A DNA stretch of 64,000 nt from Aquilaria yunnanensis (Eukaryota; Streptophyta; Magnoliopsida; Malvales; Thymelaeaceae): NCBI GenBank assembly GCA_039654915.1, contig JBDJPA010000011.1, forward strand, positions 3,844,001-3,908,000. Reading direction: 5' to 3'. Positions 1 to 11,700 of the stretch are shown piece after piece. Position numbers and translations under genes: made by a program. A model generated the notes under the pieces. The model had not been told where the DNA came from, made no database searches, and saw only the letters and a program-made list of their open reading frames with translations. How positions within the stretch are numbered: position 1 is the first letter of the stretch; every line of letters starts with the position of its first letter.

Positions 1-38
1 ACGAATATATATTTAATCAAAGTATATAAACAAATTAC

Positions 39-2795
39 CTGTTGCTATGTAGCAGGAAGTTAAAGACCCAACGATGTTCATAAACCCCATCGCTACCATT
101 TCTTTGTTACCGTCGATACGATATCCTTTGATTGAAGCGAATGATCGCCCGACAGCGATTGCTTCCTTGGATTGGGAAACAAAAACAACAACGCTGGAGA
201 ATAATTAGTTCCATATACTATACATGGTATATATGAGACGGTACGTATAGTTATTTGGATTAACACTGAGACAACCAATTTACTCATTCATTTCAATTAA
301 TTAATTCGCAACAAATTAATTAGCTAGTCTCTGAATAAAAAGGCTATATTGATTGATAATTAAGTTCGTTGTATGTAAAAGAAACATGTATTGGCAATTA
401 AATACAAACTCTTAAATATATTACACACAGTTATATATGTTTGTAGCTATTGCTAATTACAAAACTAATTTTGACACATTTTTCGGTATTTCTCGTGTAT
501 ATACTCTCACATTTCATGAAATTAGACATTTCTGAAGTAATATTTAATACTTATAGAATAATATTATTATAGACTGCAAGAATAATACTAGGCATTAACA
601 ATTGTAATAGATTTTTCAAATTATTAAAAATTTGATATTCTTTGTATGTATGTATGTATATAAAAATAAGAAGGAAAATCAGTAATTAAATGGTACCGAC
701 AGTGAGAGCAACAAGGGCAGAGACGAGGCCAATTTTGGCAGCTTCCCCAACATGTGAGCCGTGGAGCTGTAACTGGCGGGCTGAGCTTGGATTCAGTCCT
801 CCCTTGACGTGTCTTACAATCTTCACCCCGTGCTTGTCTGCTCTCGTTAGGAACACAACCAAAGTGGAGAGGACTACCGAAGAGAGAGGGGCAAGAGCTG
901 GGATCCAGAACAGCCTCTTGTTTCTCTTCCCCTGCCGCCATTTATCCATTTCCTTTAAAATGTAACCTGTTTTGATTGATTCATTGGATTGGATTTAAGA
1001 ATCGAATCAAATACAGCTTACTCACGATGAACCTGGCGGCCAACAAGAGTATGAGGAAGAGACATCCCAGACCAAAATTTAATGGGTACCACTGTACTCC
1101 ATTCGGTGCGGACCCCAGAAAAAAAAAAAAGGGTTATCAGAAACTCGGTCAATAGGAAAACAAACAATTAGGGTAAATTGCCCATTTGGCCTACTATTGT
1201 TCTGAAATTGTTCCATACTGGTCTTAAGCTTTTTATTCTTTCACATTTAAATATTTCTTCATTGTTTTCTTCAGAACTGCAGTATTTTATTTGCGATGGC
1301 TAGAACTCAGTTTCATTATTTATTACTCCCTCCCTCCCTCCAACAATTGTTATTTTGGACAATTCCAAATTTACTGTAACATTTTTCAACAAGTTACAAA
1401 GTAACTCATCAACTTTATCAAAATTTTCAGGTGAGTCGTTAAGGTTTGAAAGTCACATTTTTTAATTGCTGATATTTTCACAAAGTCAAAAATAAAAAAC
1501 AATATACAAAATTTTAAGCACTTATATTTTCACACCCAACAAATGTTGCATACGATTTGGGATATGAGAGAGTACTATTTTATTCATTCAAATCGCCGAG
1601 GCTAATCACTTTAATTAAACCAGACATGACAAGGAGAATTTTAAGGAGTAATATAATTGGAATAAAGTGCAAAGTGGTTACTGGTGTGGAAGTATTAGAG
1701 ATGGGGACTGCGAGCGGCTAGCGGCCTCCCACCATAAAACATTAAAACTTACCTGGTGACGAATAGAGCCAAAAACAGAGTGCAAGACAGAGACAACATC
1801 CGTCTTGGTGGTGAAATGGCTCATTCCAAATAACCCCCTAAGCTGTTGAAGGCCGATCACGATGGCTGCCCCAGCCATGAACCCAACAATCGCCGCATGC
1901 GACAGGAAATCCACCAGAAACCCCAACCTCAACACTCCGAACACCGCCTGAAAGCTTCCGGCGAAGAAGGTCGCCGTCAACGCCATCTTTGTGTAATAAA
2001 CGGGGTCTGCTGCCGGATCAACTATCGCAGGAATCATTGAGGACAGCAGCAATGACACAACCGCCACCGGTCCAATTGCTATCTCTCTTGAACTACCCAT
2101 CAAGGCGTAGATTAGAGGTGGGACGACACTTGTGTCTAGTTGCAAGAATCCAAGTCACAAATAAGTTGAAAACTTAGTATTACGACAATCACATTATACT
2201 ATTAAGAACCTAGATAGATAGATAGATAAGATAAATGTACACTAAGACCTTGGAACTTACAAAGGCCATATTGAGGGTCCAGTTTTGCCAAATTAGCATA
2301 TCCAATACTCTGAGAAAAATAAATATGTAACTCCCACTAGTTAGTCAAAAGTCAACAACGTAACGGTGATCTTAGAAACAGAGACTTTGGAACTTTGAAA
2401 TATTATTGGGTCTAGCTCATGCACCAAGTAGACAAATTAATTACCTGAGGAATGCTAAGGCTCGCAAGTGTTAACCCGGCCATGAGATCGTTTTTAAACC
2501 TGGAGACTCTATAGTTTCTGCCCCAGCTGAGAATCGGAAAAATTCCCCCAAGAAACGCCGCGGCGCGGGACAGTCTATTGGACGGCGAGCTCTTGGGCGG
2601 CTGAGGCAGCACATTGTCTCGAACGGCGGAGATGACTTGTTTCCAAAGAGGAGGAGGCTCCGGAGTGTTGAGAAGCCAGTGAGAGCGCTCCACTAAGGCA
2701 CTGCGAGCTTCCTCCTCCATGTAGATCACTGCTGCCTGGGGGTGCTCATGCTGTTGCTCCTCTGGTCCTCGGGTCTGTTCTGAGACAGAGCTCAT
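39..2795 (-). CDS. SULTR2: SULTR2-type (group 2) sulfate transporter, 3' part outside window
   Basis: Plasma-membrane proton/sulfate symporter of the SLC26/SulP family. Group 2 members are low-affinity carriers that load sulfate in vascular tissue (family knowledge). Six coding exons fit GT-AG introns on the minus strand: 2445-2795, 2261-2309, 1753-2135, 1026-1091, 701-931 and 39-165, together 1207 nt in one open frame (402 codons plus one base). Visible motifs are [51 protein letters not shown] and [12 protein letters not shown]. The QSIGYANL version and the long acidic N-terminus favour group 2 over group 1. The start is the first ATG, preceded by a candidate miR395 site. The last transmembrane helices and the STAS domain lie beyond position 1. 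The donor after exon 5 reads ACT/GTCGGT, weak but GT. Exon sizes 49, 66 and 127 equal those of the SULTR1 gene at 32882. Confidence 0.9.
1110..1752. other. SULTR2 intron 3, mostly unique AT-rich sequence
   Basis: This is the longest SULTR2 intron in view, between exons ending at 1753 and starting at 1091. It contains a phrase reading roughly as gggtaaattgcccatttggc (1171-1190) that resembles ends of small TIR elements, but I found no matching inverted partner. It has no coding content. Confidence 0.5.
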
Positions 2796-2815
2796 GGTTT
2801 GGGTAGAAATAGGTT

Positions 2816-2836
2816 TTGAAGAGTTTGGGAGAACTC
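2816..2836 (-). promoter_or_regulatory. Candidate miR395 target site in the SULTR2 5' leader
   Basis: The plus strand of this 21-nt stretch matches the remembered mature miR395 sequence at 18 of 21 positions, so the minus-strand mRNA would pair with miR395. The differences are at miRNA positions 1 and 7 (mismatches) and 15 (G:U wobble). Positions 8-14, which span the cleavage point, pair perfectly. It lies 20 nt upstream of the SULTR2 ATG. SULTR2;1-type transporters are known miR395 targets during sulfur starvation. The match was made by eye from memory; cleavage is inferred. Confidence 0.75.
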
Positions 2837-3241
2837 AAGCTGAGCTACCTGTTGCTTTGTTGCGTGCGTTGCCCATTGTTACCAAAACGACTAGAAGTGG
2901 GCTGGGAAGAGATATTAACGACTGGTATTAAGGAGTGGGTCGGCCCCAGTCATTATGCCCACTTGGCTTTAGTAGCCCTAACATCCAAACAGTTGTGTTG
3001 TGTCAGACTCCTTTTAACTTGCGTCTAATTACCCTAATATTGTCGTCTTCTTTATTGCTTCTATTCCAAACCATTATAAAATTGCCGAAGACAAATTTCC
3101 TATCGGATTCCTATATGCTCAATGTGGCAACGTCGGGTTTTTTGGAGTCGCTACCAATCAGTTTTCTTAGGTCGATTAGTCACCTTAAAATTGGTCTGCG
3201 AGAGTTCGGGGATCGGGAGTACGGTTACGCTAAAACAATAT
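2837..3241. other. SULTR2 upstream region
   Basis: This is the remaining leader and proximal promoter of the minus-strand SULTR2 gene, less than 450 bp before the putative solo LTR begins. I see no convincing TATA box and no coding sequence; the short ORFs here have no recognisable content. Confidence 0.4.
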
Positions 3242-3390
3242 TGTTATAGCGCCCAAAATTGGCACCTTAGTTGATTTTAATTTTATTTTACTTTGCTTTT
3301 AAATAATTTTCAGTTAATTTAGAAATTTTAACTGAATTAGTCGAAATGTGGATTTTTAAGTTAATTTGTATAGAATTTTATACTTCCGAA

Positions 3391-3421
3391 CCATGGACTC
3401 TGCCGAGTCATTTGGACACGG
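3391..3421. repeat. Hairpin repeat copy 1
   Basis: The 31-nt stem-loop has an outer arm CCATG, inner stem GACTC, loop TGCC, inner stem GAGTC, a 7-nt bulge ATTTGGA and outer arm CACGG. The inner stem pairs perfectly; the outer stem has one mismatch. Confidence 0.7.
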
Positions 3422-3437
3422 AAGATTTGATTCCGAA

Positions 3438-3468
3438 CCATGGACTCTGCCGAGTCACCCGGACACGG
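3438..3468. repeat. Hairpin repeat copy 2
   Basis: It has the same layout as copy 1, 47 bp further on: CCATG, GACTC, TGCC, GAGTC, bulge ACCCGGA, CACGG. Copies 1 and 2 also share the preceding ttccgaa, so they look like a recent duplication. Confidence 0.7.
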
Positions 3469-3572
3469 AATTTGACGAAATTTTAAAGAATTTTATCCAT
3501 ATTGTAAATATGGATTTTTATCTTTTATATTTATTTAATTTATTTAGTTAAAAAAAGTTAATATTTTTCAAA

Positions 3573-3603
3573 CCGTAGATCCTGCCGGATCATCCAGATA
3601 TGG
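3573..3603. repeat. Hairpin repeat copy 3, compensated stems
   Basis: CCGTA, GATCC, TGCC, GGATC, bulge ATCCAGA, TATGG. Both stems differ from copies 1-2, but the changes on the two sides match (GACTC/GAGTC became GATCC/GGATC; the outer stem pairs with one G:T wobble). Confidence 0.65.
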
Positions 3604-4408
3604 AAATTATTTTAATTAATTGTTAGTTATATAATTATTAATTATTAGTATTATGAAAATTTTGAATTTTTAATAATTTTAAAAATTATAAAGTATTTTA
3701 TTATTCTTTTATTCTTTTTTTATTCTTTTTATTTGATAAAAGTTAAGCCAAAAAGAAATTATTTAATCAAGGTTTTATTTATTTAATGAAGAAAACTAAA
3801 GATGTATATTTTAAAAATAAAAGTAAAGTCTTAATATTTTATTTATTTTATTTTTTTAAGAAAAGATTAATCAAAAGTGATCATTTAATAAAGAAAATAA
3901 AAATTTATATGTATATTTCAAAAATAAAAGAAAAATCTTAATATTTCTTTTATTCATTTTATTTGGTAAAAGGTTAGCCAAAAAGTAGTTATTTAATTAT
4001 TTAATGAAATTTTATTTACTAAAGAAAACAAAGAGTTATATATTTAAAAAAAATCTAAGTGAAAGAAAAGTCTTGATATTCATAAATTTTTTTTTTTATT
4101 CTTGATAAAAGATCTTAAAGTAATTATGTAATTTATAAGTCTAAAATATTTAAGAAAAAATTTAATTTTTTTTATTACCTTTATTTGAAATTATTTGGGT
4201 AAAATTTTTATTTTGTTTAATAAAGGAAACAAAAAGTTATATCCTTTTATTATTTTAAGAGAAATAATTAAAATATTACTGGAAAAAAAACATAAGTAAA
4301 ATATTATCCCAAAGTTTTTTTTTTATTTTTTAATAATAAAAGGAAAATTTATTCATATACTTTATTTAAAAAAATGATTTATATACTTTATTTAAAATAT
4401 TTTCCAAG

Positions 4409-4439
4409 CCATGGATCCTGGCGGATCATTTGGTCATGG
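4409..4439. repeat. Hairpin repeat copy 4, perfect stems
   Basis: CCATG, GATCC, TGGC, GGATC, bulge ATTTGGT, CATGG. Both inner and outer stems pair perfectly, 0.8 kb from copy 3. Confidence 0.7.
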
Positions 4440-4718
4440 AATTTAATTTTTATTAAATTTTATTTAATTAATTATTAATAAAATCATAATTTTTCTTGAA
4501 TTTTTTTAAATTTTAAATATCATTACTTTAAAGATGTGTTTAAAAAAAAATTGATTTGTATTTTTGGAATTATTTAATTATGTTTTTAATAAAAGGAAAT
4601 AAAGGTTAACTTTTGATAAAAATATGTTCCAAATAATAAAGGATGGGGGCTTTGTAAAAATTGGATTCTTGATTAGTCCTAATAAGTAAGCGGAATAAAT
4701 GATTAGTCCATAATAATA

Positions 4719-5000
4719 AAAGTCAGCGGTCAGTACAGTTAATTGTTAGTATAGCAAAAATTAAATGGTTAGTGATAACAATAATAATGAAAGTTAGTGG
4801 TTAGCACAGTTAATTGTTAGTATAGGAAAAATTAAATGGTTAGTGATAACAATAATAATGAAAGTTAGTGGTTAGCACAATTAATTGTTAGTATAGCAAA
4901 AATTAAATGGTTAGTGATAACAATAATAATGAAAGTTAGTGGTTAGCACAATTAATTGTTAGTATAACAAAAATAAAAGTTAGTGATAACAATAATAATA
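4719..5000. repeat. 71-bp tandem repeat, four copies
   Basis: Units at 4719-4789, 4790-4860, 4861-4931 and 4932-5000 each contain TTAATTGTTAGTATA and TTAGTGATAACAATAATAA. The first three are 71 bp and the last 69 bp. Copies 2 and 3 differ at only a few positions. Degenerate GTTAGTTGTTA fragments continue to about 5120. Confidence 0.85.
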
Positions 5001-5224
5001 AAAGTTAGTTGTTAGTAAAGTTAGTTGTTAACAACAACAATAAAGAAAGGGTTAGTAATAAACAAATAGTAAACAAACAAGTAAAAATTAAAAGGGTTAG
5101 TAATTAATTCTGCAAGAACAAAATAAAAAGTTAGTGACCAAAGTGAAAGAAATTGAAAAGATGAAGGATTAAATAGGGGTTTACCCTTTTAAATTTAATT
5201 TTTTGAATTTCCTGTTAAGAAACG

Positions 5225-5560
5225 TGACTTCGCGCGCACAGGGAAGGGAGCAGGGAAGGAGGAGGGAGGAAGGAAGAGCAGGTGGCGGCGGCGTGGGCTG
5301 GCAGGGGGCGACGGCGGGGGGCGTGGACGGCGAGGCGACGGCGGGGGAGCGGCGGCGGCGTGACGGCAGCACGGCGATGCGGGACGACGGCCGGAAAGGG
5401 AAGGAAAAAGAAAAAAGTCACGGCGGAGCGGAGGCGCGGACGACGGCGGTAGAGGCGGCGGCGGCGGGCCGGACGGCTTGACGACGGCAGAGGGACGGCG
5501 GGGGGAGGTGGCGGTCAGGCAGCGTGCAGGAAAGAGAGAGAGATGTGAAACGGAAGAAAA
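5225..5560. other. GC-rich, CpG-rich island in an AT-rich repeat
   Basis: Composition changes abruptly to GGCGGC/GACGGC-rich sequence. ORFs are open in several frames on both strands (for example 5203-5481 plus, 5181-5372 minus), but they are low-complexity Arg/Ala/Gly/Pro strings with no domain, as expected from GC bias. It is probably part of the LTR (transcript leader) rather than a gene. Confidence 0.6.
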
Positions 5561-6133
5561 GAAAACAAACGAAGAAGATGGTCGAATCGTAAGAAAACGA
5601 ATTTTTGAGACTTTCTGGGCAGAGGGAGGATAATCTAGGGAATAAGGCTGTAATTTTATTTTTTTTTGAAACGGAGCTCTAAGTCTTCTTTCTATTTTTT
5701 TCTGTGTTCAGCACAAAATTTGGGGGGCTATTTATAGAGGAAGTTTGGCTGAAATGTTGATGGATAAATTAATAAAAAATTTCAAACTTATCTTTTAAAT
5801 TGGTAAAATGACAATTTAGTCCTTTACGTCTCTCAGCCTCTGGATAAGTTCCTGAAGCTTCTGATTTTGACAATTTTATCGTTTTCTGTCAATTTGGGCC
5901 AGAAACGTCGGCAGGCCCAAAATTTTATGTGACAAACTACCAAATGCTCCTGGAACTTTCAGAATTTGTCAATTTTTCCCGAAACTTCTTAATGTTGTCG
6001 TTTTTATCTCAAACTTTTAAATTTTGCCATTTTTTTTTGGAGTTTTCTTTTTTTCTTTCAAATACACACATATATCATTTTAAATCAATTCTTCACAAAA
6101 CAAAAATGTATTTTAAACTAATTAAAATTTTTA

Positions 6134-6165
<32 letters not shown>

Positions 6166-6225
6166 TTTTTAATTTCTTTTATTTAATTTCTTTTAAAAAA
6201 ATTTTTTATGGTCGGACGAAATTGG

Positions 6226-6249
6226 GTGTCAACACTCAAGTGTTGACAC
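6226..6249. repeat. 24-nt near-perfect palindrome at the solo-LTR right end
   Basis: Arms GTGTCAACACT and AGTGTTGACAC are exact reverse complements around a 2-nt centre (CA). The palindrome spans the proposed LTR end at 6234. Confidence 0.8.
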
Positions 6250-7840
6250 ATTAATTTACTTACCATTTGGGCGTGGTTCATTGTTCAATGGTGACTTGGT
6301 GAGCGAGGGAAGGTTGGTCATTTTTGTGACCTTGTGATCCGATTGGGCCTTAACCGCATTCTTGAATAAAATGGCAATTTTTCTATTAAAGTTTGTGCAA
6401 GAGTAAGTATTACATACATGATACACCTCGCTTGTTTCATGCGTTATCCTTGAAAAACTTAGGGATTGTCATTTTGGGCCCACGGATGTTAAGCTTATTT
6501 ATATATTTTGGACCTGCTTGGTAACGGCATTTGGAACGCCAAAAGCCCTGTTCAACACCAAGTCTTGTTTGGAGTCCGTAAAATAGAGCAATCCGGAACG
6601 GTAGAAGCTGAGGCGCGACAATTACTCAACGCTGATTCTGATAAGCTCCACCCCCAGCGTATTGAACGCGATTTAAGCGTTCTGGACTTAAAGTTCCAAT
6701 CGTACCCATGATATTTGACGTGAATTCCTAATGGGAAGCATGAAGAAATTGGCGTGATATGCTGCTGCTAAATGATGAGAAGGGGGAGCAAATCCTAAAA
6801 TTAGAAGAAAAGGATCAAGAATCCAGGGAACACAGAGAACAGCAAATCCAGAAAAGATGAGAAGAGAAGGAGCAACCCCTAAAATCAGAAGAAAAAAGAT
6901 CAAGAAACTAGAGAACAGCCATGGAAGCATTCGATTCAGTAGTAAATCATTTTTCTTCAATTGCAATTCTTTTCGATATATCTGAACATTCTATTTATTG
7001 TAGCCAAATCTGGAATTATGTCTTCAAACCAAAAAAATATGTGTACCAATGCTTATTAAAACAAGTATTTACCTAGTCTAGTTTTGAGCAACTATAGGTA
7101 ATGTTTTTTTTTTGTTTGGATCACTACCTCTGTCATCAGTGCAGCCTACTCCATATTGCTTTCTACCTATTTAAGACAGTTCCTCAACAAACTTGCTCAG
7201 CCTGTAGCCAGCAACCTGCAAATTTCTCTTTTTGTTGACAGCTTCCTCTAGGCTATGAAGGATTTTTCTTCCCAAAAACAGAACTTGAGTTGGGGCTGCT
7301 AGAATGCTTGATAATACATCCCCAACTTTTCTAAAGGCCTAATTTTTATTTTTTATTTTTGGCAAAATGTTTGTTATAGGGAGAGATTTAAGTTGACTTG
7401 AGAAATTTCAACTTTTGGGTATGATTGAAAGGAAGTAAAGTTATAGTCCTAGTTGAAAGATAAATGTCTTTACATGGATAGGTTTGTATGAGCCAAATGG
7501 CCAAGAGGCATCTGTTGAGTAGAAAAAAATTGTTGCTTTCAAATGACTGTCTGGAGAGGTCTGTATGAATTTTCCCTTTTCATTATTCATATAATTTTCG
7601 GCATCTATAGCCTTGTGTTTTTACTTCTGGCTTTCAGAACTTCAGTCTTCTTTTTTCATTTTTATAGTCCATTTTTGTTATAATATTTTTTTCCAGTCAT
7701 GTTGCTAATGGCAATCATATTTAGTTTTTTTACTTCTTTGCTGTGGTTTTATTGTTTAATTTAGTAAAAACAAACTTGTTGGTACTTGCTGGTTGACTAA
7801 TTATTTGAGTATGTGAACATAACTAGAATTCTACATATCA
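6250..7840. other. AT-rich intergenic sequence left of the nested retrotransposon
   Basis: No gene is recognised. The stretch 6508-6711 is open in the plus strand (67 codons) but has no known motif. 6510-6525 may be the left terminal inverted repeat of a hAT-like element (see separate entry). The rest is unique-looking AT-rich DNA. Confidence 0.4.
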
Positions 7841-7845
7841 ATAAG
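7841..7845. repeat. Target-site duplication ATAAG, left copy
   Basis: ATAAG immediately precedes the TG of the left LTR and is repeated at 14645-14649 right after the CA of the right LTR. Confidence 0.93.
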
Positions 7846-8747
7846 TGAAGGAAATTTAGTACACAACTAATGAGCACTTTAATTTCCATGATATAAAATT
7901 AATGTGAAAATTAAGGCGTACTTGGTTATCATTGAAGAACCGAGTGCTAGCCTCCTTGATGAAAAATGTCTCTTTGAACGTATTTATAGAAGACGTGACT
8001 TGTTGTGAATACTCAAGATCAGATATTTAATTAACTTGGAAATACAAGTAATTAAATATGTTAGTTCACACCCAATACTCGACCATAATTCTCTTTGTTG
8101 TGATAGAGAAGTGTATATGGTGAAATAGAATAAGTAGAGCCTCCAGAAATTGTATTCACAACTTTACTTTGCACAATTCTATTGCCCTCTATTTATAGGA
8201 GATGAATTGGCACTTATGAAGGGTTATATTATGAAGGTTCATAACCTATCATAAAAGAGTCACAACTCTTCATAAAAGGTTATACTACTTCGCCAAGAGG
8301 TGCTTTTATCCACTCATAACTTCTTCCCTTAAAATAAGGCAATAACTACCCTTAGAAGAGATGTGCTGGTTCGGCCATAGAGTCACAACTCTTCTAAAAG
8401 TTGTGTCTCCTGGGATCAAGGTCATAACCACCTTCTAAAGGTTGTTAAATTCTCCTAAAACATGACCATTTACTAAAAGTCATGTTATTTCACTAACCAG
8501 GGTATTTATGGTGCATAACTACCTCTCCAAGGGTCATATATGTTGAGATAGACATATCTTTTCATTTAAAGGTCATATCCCTTCATAATATAAGTAGTTA
8601 TGGGGTAGTTATTAAATAGTTATCCCATGTGTCAAGGTGTACATATACACCAACATATGATGTGACTACATCAAGCAGAAGTAAAACAAGTATATCTTAG
8701 TGCGTCTATAGAATTTAGTAATCATTCTTGATAACTAAATTTCAACA
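7846..8747 (-). repeat. LTR (3' LTR of the minus-strand element)
   Basis: The 902-bp direct repeat starts TGAAGGAAATTTAG and ends TTTCAACA, about 90% or more alike by eye to 13759-14644. On the minus strand it holds a TATA-like TATAAATA (complement of 8190-8197). The purine run GAGTGGGAAT (complement of about 8750-8759) next to it fits a polypurine tract, which makes this the 3' LTR. Confidence 0.93.
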
Positions 8748-11700
8748 ATTCCCACTCGCATTAAATATACTTGATGGAACACATGAATAATAATTAAAGA
8801 ACACCTAAAACACGTTATGACAAAAGAGAAATTGACATATGCAAGTTTGGGCGTGTGACCCTATGCATGACAATAAATCTTCTCACTATGTAATGGTTAA
8901 ACACACATAGGAGAATTGTTTTCACCACAAATTCTTGAACTAATCAAAAATCCTTGAACGAATCAAGGTTTATTAATAATACATATATCATTAATCATGC
9001 CTATATGCTTCAAGACGTTGTTGATACATAGTTTGGCTACAACATATCTCTTTTATGAGTTTACTAATAAACTCTTTGTCATGTACCAAACTCGGGATGC
9101 ATCCATTTTTAAAGTCACTTTATACTTGAATCATGTAGTACACTAAGTAATACAATATTACATCAAGTACTACTTATGAACGCTCGCATTCAAGTATATA
9201 TGACATTACATCAACTACTTGACTTGCAACACATGCAATCAGATTGTAATTTGCAACAATTTACAAACACATTATAAAGTCTTTCCCATCACACTCACTA
9301 TATAGTAACTTAAAACCTAATGATTACTCAATGAGAAACATATATAGCCGCATTATCATAGCCATAGGAAGTTCACCAAAGTAATACTATAATTTTAAAT
9401 CACTAAATAGTAGTCAATAGTGAGTAGGGACATAGCGAAAGAAACTCACATATAAGTAAGATAAGAGAAAACCTACTTATTTTCTTTCTATAATCAATTT
9501 GACAAGTCAAAAAAACACACTAGATATGTACAAGTGTTATGGTATGTTCGTGTGCATAATCATAATATTTGACAACCACAATTTATGAGGTGTCTATCTT
9601 CTTCTCAAACATTATTTGTGTGACCTCCATGTGGACTCCCAATAGGAGCATATATCCTTAACAAACCATGCAAGTGTCAAACTTCTCACATATGAGAATT
9701 TCACTTAGTCATATAGGTTAGGATGTATGTGTGGGCATACAAACACAGTGTGAGTAACACCTTACCTTAATCTTAAATAAATAATTTAGATCAAGATGAC
9801 CTTTATGCTAAAGTTGTCACAAGTTGGATTGTGTGACTCCCACTTGGATGTAAGTTTTAATTAAGTCACATATAACTAATTTAAATAACGACTTACATTC
9901 AAGACTTTAGCGGTTTCATCCTTGTTCAAACTCCAAGAACAAAGGTAGGTTATTTGTGTGAGAAAACCAACCTTCAACTTATGCCTGGACATATATTTTT
10001 TATTTTTGTTGTGATATAAGCTACATATATGATGATATGTATGACACACATGTAATACAAGTATATCATATAAGTATATGCACATATATGACGAATATGC
10101 ACTACACATATGTAGTACAACTTATCATATCTTTGTACTAATAAGGAGACAAAAAATGAAGTTAATCCAACTAGTTAGTTAAACTAACTCTAACTTCATT
10201 TCCATATATTACATTTCAATAGTTATATCATTGACTTTACATTTTCATGAAATATGAACACCAAGGATGCATAAACTATCGCTAAGATAGTTGAATGCCA
10301 AAACCACTACTAAGATAGTACTTAACCTACATAAGTCACGAATGACTATTATATTTCATGAAAACAAGGTCTTTTGTATATAAACAAATACCACATAAAC
10401 AGATTGCTTATATAAAGCAATTTTTTTTGCACAAAGTAAAATGATATAACGAATGTAGATGCGTATTCATCTATAAACTTAATCATATTTTAATGTAGTA
10501 ATGTTACCTTGATAACATTCATTGTCATTGTCTCATTACATCTGAATGATGTAATATGACATATACCATATACTAATATGATTTTTAGGATATATTCAAA
10601 ATGAATACTTGAACTAATTATCCTGATCAACTTGGCTAACATGTGATCATGTACACCGCATGATACATGTTAGACTTAAATAAGGAATTAATCCAAACTC
10701 TTCTATTCCAGAAGAAGTGCTCAAGGGATTATGAGTAACAACCACAAGTTAGACTTGAGGTATGGCCCAAGAACAAAATACCTATTTTTTGCATTATCTC
10801 AAGCCAAGTTTAAGATTGCACAGTACTTTGAGACTTTAGTCTAGAAGCTTATTATACTATATAGTCCTTAAACTATTTTATGAGTTCAAGGCCAAAAGCC
10901 ATGAAAAATGTAATTTCATGAAAGCTTCCTCACCATTTAAGAAAGTTTAAGCTTATCATCTACTAGATGTAAGCTCATATCCAAATCCAACTTTTGTTAC
11001 TATAATAAACCTTATGTATACAAATTCCATTAAAGGTGTGAAGCTATCCATATATGGATCTTTAACTTTTAAATACATCCCCATTAAGTCTGTATTGAGT
11101 TTAAGATCAACAAATGATACTTAGAACCCAACAGTTCTCATATAGCCTCTTTGGCCAAATGGAAGATCATCGATGTTCAAATTATCTCTTTATGGCAATT
11201 TTGTATTTCTAATTTCGACAATTAAAGATTCATTTTCACTTATGAAAATTCAATTGATTTAGCACGTATGTCAAATCAATGGATTCAATATAAAGTGCAT
11301 AACCTCATGCCTTAAACTCATTTCTTGATCACCTTGATCTTGCACTTATGCTAGATACAAAATTTATTAATATGACCAACGTATGGTTTTGATAAGATAT
11401 TAATGATCAAGAACATAAAAGAATCAAATATCTTGATGAGCTTTGGACCATTTTTTCTCAAAAGAAGAAATTCATAAGCTCTACGTATATTAAGGTGTCC
11501 AAAAAAGAAAACTAAAATGAACATTTATAATCACTAGCTTCTTATAACTTAACCAAGATGACATCTTTTTAAGATTCAATATTATGATCCTTTACACATT
11601 TCATGTCAATTAACATTCTTCTTTAAATGTTAATTTGTTGCCTAGAAAGATACATTTTCTTCCTCTTCATACTTACATACTACATGAGTGGCAATGGCAT

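Larger units (their letters stand above)
3242..6234 (+). mobile_element. Probable solo LTR (Ty3/gypsy-like), about 3 kb
   Basis: The block starts TGTTATAGCGCCC and ends GGGTGTCAACA, giving the TG...CA ends of an LTR. It contains no protein-coding domain. Inside are four hairpin repeats (3391-4439), a 71-bp tandem array (4719-5000), a GC-rich island (5225-5560), a stretch with a possible TATA (ctatttatagagg near 5729-5741) and an (AAT)n tract (about 6136-6165). Multi-kilobase LTRs of this make-up occur in Tekay/Del-like gypsy elements (general knowledge). No 5-bp target duplication was found (aatat on the left, ctcaa on the right), so the boundaries are uncertain. Orientation is inferred from the TG start and is weak. 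Confidence 0.45.

Noticed and set aside
5181..5481. Overlapping ORFs on both strands in the GC-rich island
   Set aside because: Low-complexity Arg/Ala/Gly/Pro strings in several frames at once; explained by GC bias, no domain.
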